56,873 nt of DNA from Rhodococcus sp. KRD162. Its GTDB lineage: Bacteria > Actinomycetota > Actinomycetes > Mycobacteriales > Mycobacteriaceae. The DNA is taken from the NCBI RefSeq assembly GCF_017168335.1, contig NZ_JABFAU010000009.1, forward strand, positions 64,458 to 121,330. The letters are read 5' to 3'. The position numbers and the translations under genes were made by a program. This document shows positions 42,572 through 52,337 of the stretch, piece after piece. The number at the start of each line of letters is the position of its first letter. Within the stretch, counting starts at the first letter, position 1. Under the pieces are notes generated by a model that was not told where the DNA came from, made no database searches, and was given only the letters and a program-made list of their open reading frames with translations.

Positions 42572-44086
42572 ATGCCCTTGCCTCTGGCTGTCACCGCAGT
42601 GATTGTCGTGGCGATCTCGCTCATCCCGCTCGGGTACGTGATCGTGGAGAGCGTGGACACCGGCTGGGCCACCGCGTCGGCGCTGCTGTTCCGATCGCGG
42701 GTCCGCGAATTGTTGGCCAACACCGTGATGTTGGTAGTGATCACGGTGCCCATCTGTGTCGCAATCGGCGTCGCGGCTGCTTGGTTGGTCGAGCGCACAC
42801 GAGTATTCGGAGCGAAGGTGTGGGCGGTATTGCTTGCCGCGCCGCTGGCTGTCCCGGCGTTCGTGAACGGCTACTCGTGGGTGACGGCGATCCCTTCCCT
42901 CGGCGGGCTGCGCGGCGGCGTTCTGATCGCAACGCTCTCGTATTTTCCTCTCGTCTACATTCCCGTGGCCGCGACGCTACGCAGGCTCGACCCCGCGGTC
43001 GAGGAATCGGCGCGAGGACTCGGAATCGGACCGTGGGCAGTGTTCTTTCGCGTCGTGGTGCCGCAGCTGCGGCTGGCAATCGCCGGCGGCGCGCTTCTGG
43101 TCGCGTTGCACCTACTCGCCGAATACGGTGCCTTCGTCTTCATCCGCTTCGACACATTCACTACAGCGATTTTCGAGCAGTATCAATCGACGTTCAACGG
43201 AGCGGCGGCGACCATGCTCGCCGGGGTGCTGGTATTGCTGTGCCTCACATTGTTGGTGATCGAAGCGGTTGTGCGTGGCAGTGCCAGGTATGCCCGCATC
43301 GGCTCGGGTGCAGCCCGCCCGGCCGTGCCTGCAGAACTCGGTTGGCAGTATTCGCCGATCGCGCTCGTCTTCCTGGGGATGTTGATCGCACTGTCTCTCG
43401 GAGTCCCGATCGCCAGTGTTCTGCGGTGGCTTGTCGTCGGCGGCAGCGCGGTGTGGGAGTGGGACGAAATCTCGTCCGCGCTGCTGCAGACGCTCGGGTT
43501 CGGAATTGCCGGTGCGGTCATGACGTGTGCACTCGCGTTCCCGGTCGCGTGGATCTCGATTCGCCACCGCGGACGGTTCAGCCGTGTCCTCGAGGGCGGT
43601 ACCTACATCTCGAGTTCGTTGCCCGGCATCGTGGTTGCGTTGGCGTTCGTCACCGTCGCCATTCGGTACGCAAATCCGCTGTATCAAACAGTTGTCGTCG
43701 TGATCGCGGCCTACGCATTGCTCTTCCTGCCACGCGCATTGGTCAACCTGCGGGCGGGGCTCGCGCAGGCGCCCGTCGGGTTGGACGAGGCGGCTCGGTC
43801 GCTGGGTCTGTCACCGCTGTCGAGTTTCTTTCGGGTGACTCTCAGATTGGCTGCGCCGGCCACCGCAGCGGGCGGTGCGTTGGTGTTCTTGGGGATCGTG
43901 AACGAGTTGACCGCGACATTGCTGCTGGCACCGACCGGAACCCGCACTCTGTCGATGCAGTTCTGGTCGCTGAGCAGCGAGATCGACTACTCGGGGGCTG
44001 CTCCGTACGCGTTGATCATGATCGTGCTGTCTCTGCCCATGACCTACGTTCTCTTCTCCCAGTCGAAAAAGGCGGCAGGACTATGA
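42572..44086 (+). CDS. fbpB: Ferric-iron ABC transporter, permease
   Basis: A 504-residue membrane protein with two fused halves of about six helices each, typical of FbpB/SfuB. Each half has an EAA-type loop that docks the ATPase: EESARGLGIGPWAVFFRVV and DEAARSLGLSPLSSFFRVT. The ATG at 42572 fits the start of the first helix (VTAVIVVAISLIPLGYV). Its stop overlaps the ATPase gene start by ATGA. No frameshift or truncation is seen. Confidence 0.92.
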   Translation: MPLPLAVTAVIVVAISLIPLGYVIVESVDTGWATASALLFRSRVRELLANTVMLVVITVPICVAIGVAAAWLVERTRVFGAKVWAVLLAAPLAVPAFVNGYSWVTAIPSLGGLRGGVLIATLSYFPLVYIPVAATLRRLDPAVEESARGLGIGPWAVFFRVVVPQLRLAIAGGALLVALHLLAEYGAFVFIRFDTFTTAIFEQYQSTFNGAAATMLAGVLVLLCLTLLVIEAVVRGSARYARIGSGAARPAVPAELGWQYSPIALVFLGMLIALSLGVPIASVLRWLVVGGSAVWEWDEISSALLQTLGFGIAGAVMTCALAFPVAWISIRHRGRFSRVLEGGTYISSSLPGIVVALAFVTVAIRYANPLYQTVVVVIAAYALLFLPRALVNLRAGLAQAPVGLDEAARSLGLSPLSSFFRVTLRLAAPATAAGGALVFLGIVNELTATLLLAPTGTRTLSMQFWSLSSEIDYSGAAPYALIMIVLSLPMTYVLFSQSKKAAGL

Positions 44087-45129
44087 CATACGCGGTGGAG
44101 GTGGATGGGCTGGACAAGTCGTTCGGTCCTGTGACGGTGCTACGTCGTGTTGAGTTCGCTGTCGATGCCGGGTCGACCACAGCCATCGTCGGACCGTCCG
44201 GTTGCGGTAAGACGACGCTGCTGCGTCTGATCGCGGGTTTCGACAAACCCGACGCAGGCACTGTCGCACTGACCGGGAAGGTCGTCGCGGGATCCGGCTG
44301 GACGCCTGCGCACCGAAGGTCGGTGGGGTACGTCGCCCAGGACGGGGCACTGTTCCCACACGCCACGGTCGGCGCGAACATCGGGTTCGGCCTGCCACGC
44401 CGTGCCCGCACCGTCTCGAAGATCACCGAACTGCTCGAGATGGTGTCGCTGGATTCGTCCTACGCCTCACGTCGACCCGACCAGCTCTCCGGCGGCCAGC
44501 AGCAACGGGTCGCGCTCGCGCGGGCGCTGGCGCGTGAACCTGAATTGATGCTGCTCGACGAACCGTTCTCGGCACTCGATGCCGGCTTGCGGGCGAACAC
44601 TCGACGGATCGTCGCCGACGTCCTCGCCAAGGCTGGGATCACCACCATCCTCGTCACCCACGATCAACCCGAGGCCCTGTCGTTCGCCGACCGGGTTGCG
44701 GTGATGAGCTCGGGCAGGCTCGCACAGATCGGTACACCTCGTGAAATCTATTCCCGCCCTGTGGACGTCACCACCGCGGAATTCATCGGTGACGCCGTGA
44801 TCTTGACGGCCCACATCGAGAACGGCCGTGCCCGCTGCGCCCTCGGCGACGTCGCCGTCGCCCCTTCCCCGAACGCCATCGAAGGTGCAGCCCGAATCAT
44901 GTTGCGGCCGGAGCAAATCGAGGTGACCACCGACGGCGCGGGTGCATCGGGGGCCGTCGTCGACGTGGAGTACTTCGGGTCGGAGATGCTGCTCGGGATC
45001 CGCCTCGACACCGCGGACACCGCTATGGCCCAGCGGGTCACCGTGCGCCGCTTCGGCGCCACGGCTCTGACGCCCGGCGACAGGGTCGCCATCCGCGTCA
45101 TCGGCGACGCCGTAGTGTACGACCTGTGA
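44083..45129 (+). CDS. fbpC: Ferric-iron ABC transporter, ATP-binding protein
   Basis: A 348-residue ABC ATPase. Walker A is GPSGCGKTT, the signature is LSGGQQQRVALARAL, and Walker B is LMLLDEPFSALD. The switch histidine lies in LVTHDQPEAL. The C-terminal 100 residues form a TOBE regulatory domain (IMLRPEQIEV), usual in iron and molybdate importers. It is coupled to the permease by ATGA and closes the four-gene iron operon. No terminator is obvious downstream apart from a weak GAGAG/CTCTC pairing. Confidence 0.92.
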   Translation: MTYAVEVDGLDKSFGPVTVLRRVEFAVDAGSTTAIVGPSGCGKTTLLRLIAGFDKPDAGTVALTGKVVAGSGWTPAHRRSVGYVAQDGALFPHATVGANIGFGLPRRARTVSKITELLEMVSLDSSYASRRPDQLSGGQQQRVALARALAREPELMLLDEPFSALDAGLRANTRRIVADVLAKAGITTILVTHDQPEALSFADRVAVMSSGRLAQIGTPREIYSRPVDVTTAEFIGDAVILTAHIENGRARCALGDVAVAPSPNAIEGAARIMLRPEQIEVTTDGAGASGAVVDVEYFGSEMLLGIRLDTADTAMAQRVTVRRFGATALTPGDRVAIRVIGDAVVYDL

Positions 45130-45544
45130 GAGAGCTACTCAGTGTGAGGCAGCCTCTCGCGTCCTGCTCGATCATGCGATCGATGCCGAACAATGTGCGT
45201 AGTTAGTGGGCAGACTTGCACCATCCAGACTGAGGCAACGCCCCGGAGGCAATCACGTCTCGACCCCAAGCATGGAACGGGCCGGCCGGCATCGACTGTC
45301 ACCGCCGTCTACGATCCGCACGCGGGTTGATGTCTTGAAGGTGGTGGGCGGCTTCGTCGTCATCCAAACTGGGGGCATCGATTGCGTTGCTTGCAAATCT
45401 GGTGGCCCGCACTAAGTCTTCTTTCTTTCGAGGACGGACTCCCCCTGAGCGGCGGAAGAACCCACTGATTCCGATTTCCCACGCACACCACCACCATCGC
45501 GAGCGGTAATCGGTCCTGGAACACAGAGGCAAGCAGGAGACGTT
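45130..45544. other. Intergenic stretch after the iron operon
   Basis: About 415 bp without a supportable gene. Small frames here lack start signals. It borders a segment assembled from mntH and DUF4229 remnants. Confidence 0.5.
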
Positions 45545-45825
45545 CACCCGCGCACAATCAGACGACGGTTAGATGGATCAGTGCAATGCTGAGTGCGACG
45601 ACGATTCCCGCGATGAACCGGGCTGCATATCGAGTGATCCGGTAATTTGACATCGCTGCCCATCAACATGCGGTCAGAGGTGAACCGCACCAACGGAATC
45701 AGCGCGATCGGAATACCGAAGGACAACACGACCTGCGAGACGACGAGAGCGCGACTGGGGTCAACCCCAGCGGCGAGGATCGCCAGTGCCGGAACCAGCC
45801 GCCGCACACGATCGGGATGCGCTTG
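45545..45825 (-). pseudogene. Fragment of mntH 3' end
   Basis: Encodes [20 protein letters not shown], given here in part, and [17 protein letters not shown], nearly identical to the C-terminal fifth of MntH from 2.9-4.1 kb. A frameshift follows before the last helix. The DNA just beyond the stop is also similar to that downstream of the intact gene, so the duplicated segment extended past the coding region. The first four fifths of the gene are missing. Confidence 0.85.
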
Positions 45826-46064
45826 CGTGGACGGTGCACGCCTGCTTTTCGTGTGTGTCGCTGCAGGAGCGATCGTGACCATCGACGCACTGACCAGTCT
45901 CGACATCCCCTTCGTGTTGGTACTTCTCACCGCGCTTGCCGCTGTCGGCACTGACCCTCAGGAAACGTCGCCGAACCATCAACGCAGACATCGATGCAGT
46001 GGATCGGAAGCGCACCGCGAGACGAGGTCCAGCGACACGACCACCCCGTACCAAGAGACCGTGA
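45826..46064 (+). pseudogene. Frameshifted DUF4229 gene fragment
   Basis: The first part, [11 protein letters not shown] with [15 protein letters not shown], matches the intact DUF4229 protein at 28.9 kb. The basic tail continues in another frame as [19 protein letters not shown] and ends with a TGA at 46062-46064. The start of the gene is replaced by the mntH fragment, joined head to head. It is inactive. Confidence 0.85.
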
Positions 46065-46182
46065 AGCCCGCGTGCGAACTTTCGACACAGACCCGGTCGT
46101 CGTTCGGTGCAATGTTCGCTGACTCACTCACAACAGGGGTCGCTCCTGCGGGGTGACACCTGGGATCGTCGCGCGCTGAAGA

Positions 46183-47259
46183 CTATTGCTCGCACTCCGG
46201 CATTTCCGCATCTAAGAACTCGAGAAGTTCCCTGAGCAGTCGGTCTGCGCGGTTTTCGACATCGGCAAGAACCGAATCGACGTCGTCGAGGAGCGCGTGG
46301 GAGTGCCTTCGTGCGAGTGTGCCGCGTTCGTAGTAACCAGGGTCGAGCGAGACCGCCGATGCAGGCTCGAGCGTAAAGACACGCTTTGGGTTCGTCTCTC
46401 GGACGGGGGGCGGTATGTGCGTGGGAGCGCGTCCCCCGAGGTGTGCTCGAACGATATCGGCTATTCCCCGGGAGGTGAGAGGGGTTGCGACCAGCGGGGT
46501 ATGGCCCCACCGGTCGATCGTGGTCAACAACGGCCGTTCGCTGCCTGGGTCGAGATGAGTAACGGAGTCGGCGAGTTCGGTTCCGTCGACGTGCTCGATG
46601 GCGTCGGCGAGCATGCGTGTGCTGGGGTGCCGCTCGCCGTGGGCCAGGACCTCGTACCAGCGCCTGTACACCTTTCTCGGTGATGCGCCCGCCCTCACGA
46701 GCTCCAACGAAGTGACGGCATGTACACCGGTGCCCGTTTCGATTGTGAGGGCATCGAATTCGGGTTCGACGGCGACATCTCTTATTCGCAGTGCCGCGAT
46801 CTCGGTGTATGGCAGCCCGGCCGCGGCAAGAGTGAGGACCAGTGCATCTCGGCGAGCGAACAACGCCGCCGGCCACCCTGTTCCGGGGAGGCGCGTGACG
46901 ATGCCGCCGATCCGAGTTGCGGTGTCGCGCAAACGCGCTGCACGCAGCGCGTCCAGAGCCGCTCGCACGCTCTGACCGCGACCCGGCGGGGGCAGGGCGC
47001 GGTCTCGATGAACAGCGTCGATGACGGCGATGCGACGACGTTGCGTTGCCGGCGCGGCAGGGTTGGCTCGGAGGAACCGAACGAACAACTCCGGTGAGAC
47101 CGGCAACGCCGACTGATCATGAGCGGTGCACCAGTCCGCGAACAGCGACCACGTGTGTCGACCCCGTTCCGGGACAGTGTCGTTCGATACTGGAGTTGTT
47201 CGGACAAGGTCGGTGTTGTCGCCGCTCGTCGAGGTGTCGGTGCCGTGCATGAGGGTCAC
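46183..47259 (-). CDS. Recombinase-associated protein (tyrosine-recombinase-like, no clear tetrad)
   Basis: A 358-residue protein encoded immediately after, and overlapping by ATGA, a tyrosine recombinase. Its N-terminal part (RHTWSLFADWCTAHDQSALP) resembles the SAM-like DNA-binding domain of integrases. A following stretch (LFARRDALVLTLAAAGLPYTEIAALRIRD) is laid out like the integrase catalytic domain with one arginine. I cannot find the full R-K-H-R-H-Y set, so it may be a catalytically dead partner. The end is a coiled-coil-like tail. Broken homologues lie at 29.3-29.8 and 55.0-55.9 kb, always with the same partner order where both survive. Confidence 0.75.
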   Translation of the reverse strand: MTLMHGTDTSTSGDNTDLVRTTPVSNDTVPERGRHTWSLFADWCTAHDQSALPVSPELFVRFLRANPAAPATQRRRIAVIDAVHRDRALPPPGRGQSVRAALDALRAARLRDTATRIGGIVTRLPGTGWPAALFARRDALVLTLAAAGLPYTEIAALRIRDVAVEPEFDALTIETGTGVHAVTSLELVRAGASPRKVYRRWYEVLAHGERHPSTRMLADAIEHVDGTELADSVTHLDPGSERPLLTTIDRWGHTPLVATPLTSRGIADIVRAHLGGRAPTHIPPPVRETNPKRVFTLEPASAVSLDPGYYERGTLARRHSHALLDDVDSVLADVENRADRLLRELLEFLDAEMPECEQ

Positions 47260-48422
47260 AAGCCGAGATCGTTCACGGCGTTGCCGACCAGAGGCGCGTT
47301 CTCGCGGGCATAGATTTCGACCATTCCCGGGCTTCTGTGTCCGGTCTGTCGCATGATCGCGTGTGCGTCGGCACCGTTACGGAACGCTTGAGTGACGAAT
47401 CCGGCACGCAGTGAATGTCCGCCCAGCTGGGCGAGAAGGTCTGCGTCGTAGCCGGCGCGGCCGGCGCGGCGGCGGATCGCGGCGTGCACTGCCGCACCCG
47501 ACAGTGCGGTCTGGGATAGGTTGCCGTTCTTGCGGATCGACCGGAACAGCGCCGACCGCGTGTCAGCGGTGGGCAGGGTGCTGTGGCAGAGATGGGAGTC
47601 GAACTTCGCTGCGCGGGAAAGCAAACGAATGATCGCGGTTCTGCCACCGGTATCGAATGCAGCAACGATCTGCAGCCAGCGAACCCACGCGCAGACCGGG
47701 CATGATTCGTGCCGGTCGGTGAACGGCAGCGCCTTCACCGTTCCGGTTCCGTCCTGGTCGGTCTTCGAGTGCCGCAGGCGGACATGCGCACCGTCGAGGC
47801 GATCGCGGCGCACATCACGACATTCGAGGTCCACGAGTTCGCTGCGCCGAAATGCCCCGGAGTACCCCATCAGCAGTAGTGCGGTGTCGCGGCGTTCGAG
47901 CACTTCACTGGCCCAGCCGGTGACACCGGCACGTGCTACGTCAACGATGGCAGTGATATCGGACGTCAGGAGTGGGGCGCGGGGATTGCGGGGGCGCTCC
48001 CCCGCGGCGGCGTAGTCTCGGCGGATACCGGCGAGGGTGGCGCGCACCATCTCGTGGCCACACGGGGTGTCGTGGCCGAGCCCGCGGTGACGGTCGGTGA
48101 TCGCAGCGACCCATTTGCCGAAGGTCGACGGTGCATACGCCCGGACTCCGTCGACGGTCAGCGAGTCCGCCGCGTCAACGAGATACGCAGCCACGGTCGC
48201 AGGGTGCGCCGGCAACGAGATGTGCCCGGCGGCAGTGCACCAGGTCTCGAATCGCCGCCACGCCGAATCGTAGGCGCGGCGGGTTGCGGCAGACCGCGCC
48301 GACGCCATCGACCGTTCGATACGCGCAGCCACCTCGGCCGACAGGTCCGGAAACACCACCGCACCACTCACCAGGGCAACTGAATCTGCGTCCAGGACCT
48401 CACCGAGCTGCCGTTCTGCCAT
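47256..48422 (-). CDS. Tyrosine recombinase (integrase)
   Basis: A site-specific recombinase of 388 residues. The N-terminal core-binding domain reads TRRAYDSAWRRFETWC. Catalytic residues are visible as Arg in GAFRRSELV, Lys in SKTDQDG, His-x-x-Arg in GGHSLRAGF, and His and Tyr in TGHRSPGMVEIYARE. The ATG at 48422 is used; a GTG at 48443 would fit a similar N-terminus in the second copy. A zinc-finger-like ESCPVCAWVRW insert lies in the middle. It is coupled by ATGA to the partner gene downstream. Together they look like a transposable or integrative unit related to multi-recombinase elements. Confidence 0.9.
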   Translation of the reverse strand: MAERQLGEVLDADSVALVSGAVVFPDLSAEVAARIERSMASARSAATRRAYDSAWRRFETWCTAAGHISLPAHPATVAAYLVDAADSLTVDGVRAYAPSTFGKWVAAITDRHRGLGHDTPCGHEMVRATLAGIRRDYAAAGERPRNPRAPLLTSDITAIVDVARAGVTGWASEVLERRDTALLLMGYSGAFRRSELVDLECRDVRRDRLDGAHVRLRHSKTDQDGTGTVKALPFTDRHESCPVCAWVRWLQIVAAFDTGGRTAIIRLLSRAAKFDSHLCHSTLPTADTRSALFRSIRKNGNLSQTALSGAAVHAAIRRRAGRAGYDADLLAQLGGHSLRAGFVTQAFRNGADAHAIMRQTGHRSPGMVEIYARENAPLVGNAVNDLGL

Positions 48423-48463
48423 GGCAAGAACTGTAGTGCGCACCTCCGACAGGCTTTTTGATT

Positions 48464-48736
48464 TCAAAACACGCTCACCTGGTGTTTCGCCGGGGATGGT
48501 GCGGGAAAATGGGCGTACGACGGCCTGCAGTACCACTTCTCGGTGCTCTGAGCGTCGGTTGAGGAGCAGAAGTTTGCTCCGTACACGGCCGCACCGGTCT
48601 GTTCGAATTGCTCGACAGTTGAGTATCCCTGGGACGGGTCGCAAGCGTAGCCGTCGAGGACTTGTCCGGCCACGAGATCAGGTCGTTCCACTGAGCAGTA
48701 GCTCTTTGGACGGGAAACCCGTCGAATCTCCTTCAC
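48464..48736 (-). CDS. Small hypothetical protein or fragment
   Basis: A 90-residue frame starting at GTG 48736 with no clear ribosome binding site. The middle is protein-like with four cysteines (SYCSVERPDLV, YACDPSQGYSTVEQF, NFCSSTDAQS, WYCRPSY), as in small secreted proteins. The C-terminal end runs into the conserved border of the recombinase element near 48.51 kb, so it may be a gene cut by insertion of that element. I do not recognise a family. Confidence 0.3.
   Translation of the reverse strand: MKEIRRVSRPKSYCSVERPDLVAGQVLDGYACDPSQGYSTVEQFEQTGAAVYGANFCSSTDAQSTEKWYCRPSYAHFPAPSPAKHQVSVF
48470..48515. repeat. Conserved border of the recombinase element, copy 1
   Basis: ACGCTCACCTGGTGTTTC followed by GGTGCGGGAA is shared with 56.73-56.76 kb (there ACGCTCACCTGGCGTTTC and GGTGCGGGAA). 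Both lie the same distance from a recombinase start. Similarity ends just beyond, so this is the likely element end or recombination site. Confidence 0.6.
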
Positions 48737-48931
48737 TTTGACACCTACACCGGCAGCTCGTGGCGGGGTCGCAGCCCTACGAGGACCTAGTCGGGGCGTG
48801 ACACCCGAATAGTTCTCGAGTACGCGGCTCGGAATTATCGGGAACTTCCGGGACCGCTGGCCCGACTACTGCACGAGTAGGACCGGCTGAGCGCCCAGTG
48901 CAGCCCGAGGAGAAGGAACCGAAACACGCAG

Positions 48932-50472
48932 ATGTCCACCAGTGAAATCGATCGACCGCCTGCGCCCGGTGACACCCCGCCTTCGGTGACGAAGATCCCG
49001 TTGTGGCCACAGATCAGGCCGTTCGTGCTGCGGTTGCACTTTTATGCCGGCATCCTGGTCGGACCGTTTCTGCTGATCGCGGCCGTGACCGGCCTGCTGT
49101 ACACCATCAGCCCGCAGTTGTCGGACTACGTTCATCGCCACGAACTGACAGTCGATCAGGTCGGCGATCAGCAGCTGCCGCTCAGTGAGCAGGTCGCCGC
49201 GGCCCGGGCCGCCCACCCAGAAGGCTCGATCACCGAGGTCCGGCCCCCCATCGACGCCGAGAGCACCCACCCGTGTCGTGCTGGCGGTCGACGACGTTCC
49301 CGAGGGGTACGGGCGGACCGTGTTCGTCGACCCTTACACCGCGCAGGTCCGCGGAGAACTGACCACGTTCGGTGAGTGGCTCCCGGTGCGCGCGTGGATC
49401 GACGAACTGCACCGCAACCTCCACCTCGGCGATCTGGGCCGTAACTACAGTGAGTTGGCCGCCAGTTGGCTGTGGGTGGTCGCACTCGGCGGGCTCGTGT
49501 TGTGGACGCCCGGGTCCGCCAACGCTCGTCCAGTGCCTCCGAAGCCGCCAGAGCTGCTCTGGTGCCGGAGCCGAGGAAGAGGGGCCGCGCCCGCGCGTTG
49601 TCGTGGCACGGCACGGTCGGGGTGTGGATCATCGCCGCTCTCCTGCTTCTCTCGGTCACCGGTTTGACGTGGTCACGGTATGCCGGAGAGACCATCGGGG
49701 ACGTACGTACGGCGCTGTCGTGAACGACACCGTCGGTCGAGACTCATCCTGCCGGAACGGGCGAGAATGCAGGCGGTGATCACCACGGGGGAGACGGTGC
49801 GCCGGTCACCGACACCGTGATCGGTGAAGGCGCGGAATCGACGGTGTCGAGGCCGCCGCCCAGGGCGCGGGCCTGCAGGCACCGATGAAGCTCGTTCCTC
49901 CCGCCGAAGAGGGACAGGCATGGAAAGTGCAAGAGGCCAAACGTGATTGGCCCACACGCTACGATTCGGTAGCCGTCGATGCCGCGTCGGGCCAGGTGAT
50001 CGACAAGGTCGAGTTCGCGAACTGGCCGCTCATGGCCAAGATGACCAACTGGACCATCGACGCCCACATGGGCATCCTGTTCGGACTCGTCAACCAGATC
50101 CTGTTGGCGCTCACCGCTATCGGTCTGATCGCCGTCATCCTTCGCGGCTACCGGATGTGGTGGCTGCGGTGCCCGACCCGGGCACGAGGAATCAGGTTCG
50201 GACCACCTGCCAAACGCGGGGCGCTGCGCCGGATGCCGCCGTGGGCCGCGGTAACCGCGGTAGTGATCGCAGTGATCCTGGGCTGGTACATGCCGTTGTT
50301 CGGAATAACACTGGCAGTGTTCGTCGCCGTCGACGTCGCTCTGGGACTACGTCACCACCGTCGATCGCGCGGAACCACACTCGAATCCGCGTCGCTGCCG
50401 TCGCGGGAAGAACGAGCCGACGCGGATCGAGCACCGGGTATCGATGCACACAATCGGCAGGACGCGTCGTGA
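48932..50472 (+). pseudogene. Frameshifted PepSY-domain membrane protein
   Basis: A PepSY-associated transmembrane protein read in at least four frames. The first helix (residues from FVLRLHFYAGILVGPFLL) and PepSY domain (48932-49265) shift frame near 49268. Then RVVLAVDDVPEGYGRTVFVD to WLWVVALGGLVLW shifts again near 49527, and WHGTVGVWIIAALLLLSVTG ends at a stop at 49723. The C-terminal part restarts at 49885 with VIDKVEFANWPLMAKMTNW, WTIDAHMGILFGLVNQ and further helices to 50472. Intact relatives are envelope proteins often found with copper or iron genes. It is not functional as a single product. Confidence 0.85.
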
Positions 50473-51200
50473 TCGCTGATAGTTCGCTGCGGTGGATCAC
50501 CACAGCACTGTTCGTGTTCGCGGCCGGATACTGCGTGTACCGCATCATCCGCGCCGCGCAGTGGAACGTACGGATCGACCACGGGTTCCACCTCGTGATG
50601 TGCGCGGCCATGATTGCGATGGCGTGGCCGTGGGGGCTCGGCGTCCCGCTGTTACCGCAGGGAGTGTTCTTTGCCGCGGCGACGGTGTGGTTCGCGATCT
50701 CCGCAGCACGCACGGCACCGGGCACGACCGGTGTCGACGAGCACCCCCACGGACCTGCGATGGGCAGCTATCACGTGTTCATGATGGCTGCGATGGTGTG
50801 GATGGTCGCGGTGATGGCCGGGTGGCTTCCCGGCACCGCCGCGCACGATCACACCGCCGACGCCGCCGACGGTGACATGTCCGGAATGGGCGCGCACGCA
50901 CACACCCCCGACATGGACATGAGCAGTCCTGACCATACGGCCGCGATGAGCGGACCGGGATGGATCTCCGCGGTATCACTCACGCTCACAGTCGTCTTCG
51001 CTGTCGCAGCGATCGTGTGGCTCTACCGTCTGTTCGTCGCCGAACAGAGCACTGCTCTCGCACCTGTACATCCTTCGCCTGGATCGCAGGCAGGTAATAT
51101 CGCCGTCGATGCGCTACCGGCGTCGCGGCCGCAGAGTGTCGCTGCGGCGTGCGAGGTGGCGATGGCAGCCGGAATGGCGATCATGATGGGCGTCGTGTAA
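50469..51200 (+). CDS. DUF5134 membrane protein with His/Met-rich loop
   Basis: A 243-residue protein with about six helices of the DUF5134 type, a family of unknown function common in actinobacteria. A loop in the middle is packed with potential copper ligands: HDHTADAADGDMSGMG, then HAHTPDMDMSSPDH and MSG. The GTG at 50469 overlaps the last codon and stop of the PepSY remnant (GTGA), so it was once the coupled next gene in that operon. A role in copper handling is inferred from composition and from its CopD-like neighbour. It appears intact. Confidence 0.75.
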   Translation: MIADSSLRWITTALFVFAAGYCVYRIIRAAQWNVRIDHGFHLVMCAAMIAMAWPWGLGVPLLPQGVFFAAATVWFAISAARTAPGTTGVDEHPHGPAMGSYHVFMMAAMVWMVAVMAGWLPGTAAHDHTADAADGDMSGMGAHAHTPDMDMSSPDHTAAMSGPGWISAVSLTLTVVFAVAAIVWLYRLFVAEQSTALAPVHPSPGSQAGNIAVDALPASRPQSVAAACEVAMAAGMAIMMGVV

Positions 51201-51252
51201 CACCGATGATCGACCGACGCCACTGCAGTACAGCGACATCGAACGAGGCTAT

Positions 51253-52240
51253 GTGACAACCGATTCACCGCACCATATTTCGCGCACACGCCAGTCGCTG
51301 TGTGTGCGTTACGTCCTTGCGATCGCGCTCGTATGCGCGGCCGCGTTGGTCGTTGTCGTCACCGTCCGCTCGGGGGACACCCGACACGCAGCCAGCGGTG
51401 ACTCGTTCCCTGGCACCTTCACATCGCTTCTGTACGTCCTGCTCCGTTTCACCGTCTCACTCGCCGCCGCGATCACGATGGGCTCATTGGTATACGGGAT
51501 AGTCTGTACCCGTTTCTGCCGTGTGGGCCGGGTCGGTCCCGACGGATACGCGACCCTGCTCACTGCTGGCCGATCGAGCCTGAGAACCGTCTGACGCTCC
51601 CTCGCTCGAGCAGTTCGCGACCTTCTGGCGGTTTGACTTCGTCACCGGCGGCGCGGCAGTCGTCCTGATCGCGCTGTACGGGTGGGCAGTTCTGCGGTTG
51701 CGACGGCGCGGAGATCAGTGGCCCCTCGGGCGTACCATCGCCTGGATGACCGGGTGCCTGGCGTTGCTGGTGGCGACGAGTTCAGGTCTCGCTGCATACG
51801 GTTCGGCGATGTTCAGCGTCAATATGGGTGCGCACATGACGCTCAACATGTTCGTTCCGGTCCTGCTCGTGCTCGGCGGGCCGGTCACGCTCGCGTTGCG
51901 GGCGCTGCCCCCAGCTCGGGAGGACAGGATGCCGGGACCGCGGGAATGGATCGTGTGGGTGGTCCATTCACCACTGATGCGAGTGCTGTCGAACCCCGCC
52001 GTCGCGGTCGGGTTGTTCGTCCTCTCCATCTATGCAGTGTATTTCAGCCCGCTGTTCGACGAGCTGGTCCGCTACCACTGGGGACACGAGGTGATGAATA
52101 TCCACTTCATCGTCACCGGGTACCTCTACTACTGGGTCATCATCGGCATCGACCCCGGACTGCACCGGGTTCAGGCCGCACGAAGGAACGCAGCTGGGAT
52201 CCACGAGCAACTCGTAACGTTCGATCACCAGGATCAGTGA
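51253..52240 (+). pseudogene. CopD-CtaG gene with large internal deletion
   Basis: The start (GTG 51253) encodes the first two or three helices of a CopD-CtaG fusion and runs to a stop at 51594 (GPDGYATLLTAGRSS matches DIDGYVAVRTAAKAS of the intact protein at 17.6 kb). The frame of the second part, read from about 51610 as [19 protein letters not shown] through [20 protein letters not shown], is the CtaG half up to [17 protein letters not shown]. It ends early at 52240. Roughly 280 residues between the two parts, most of the CopD domain, are missing. Confidence 0.85.
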
Positions 52241-52337
52241 TGCGCGCAGCCCTATGCTTCCTGCAATGCGCATTCCCCCATTCCGCCCCGAAAGATGCTG
52301 GTCTATACCGTTGTGTAGGAGATGTCGGTCATGCCGT

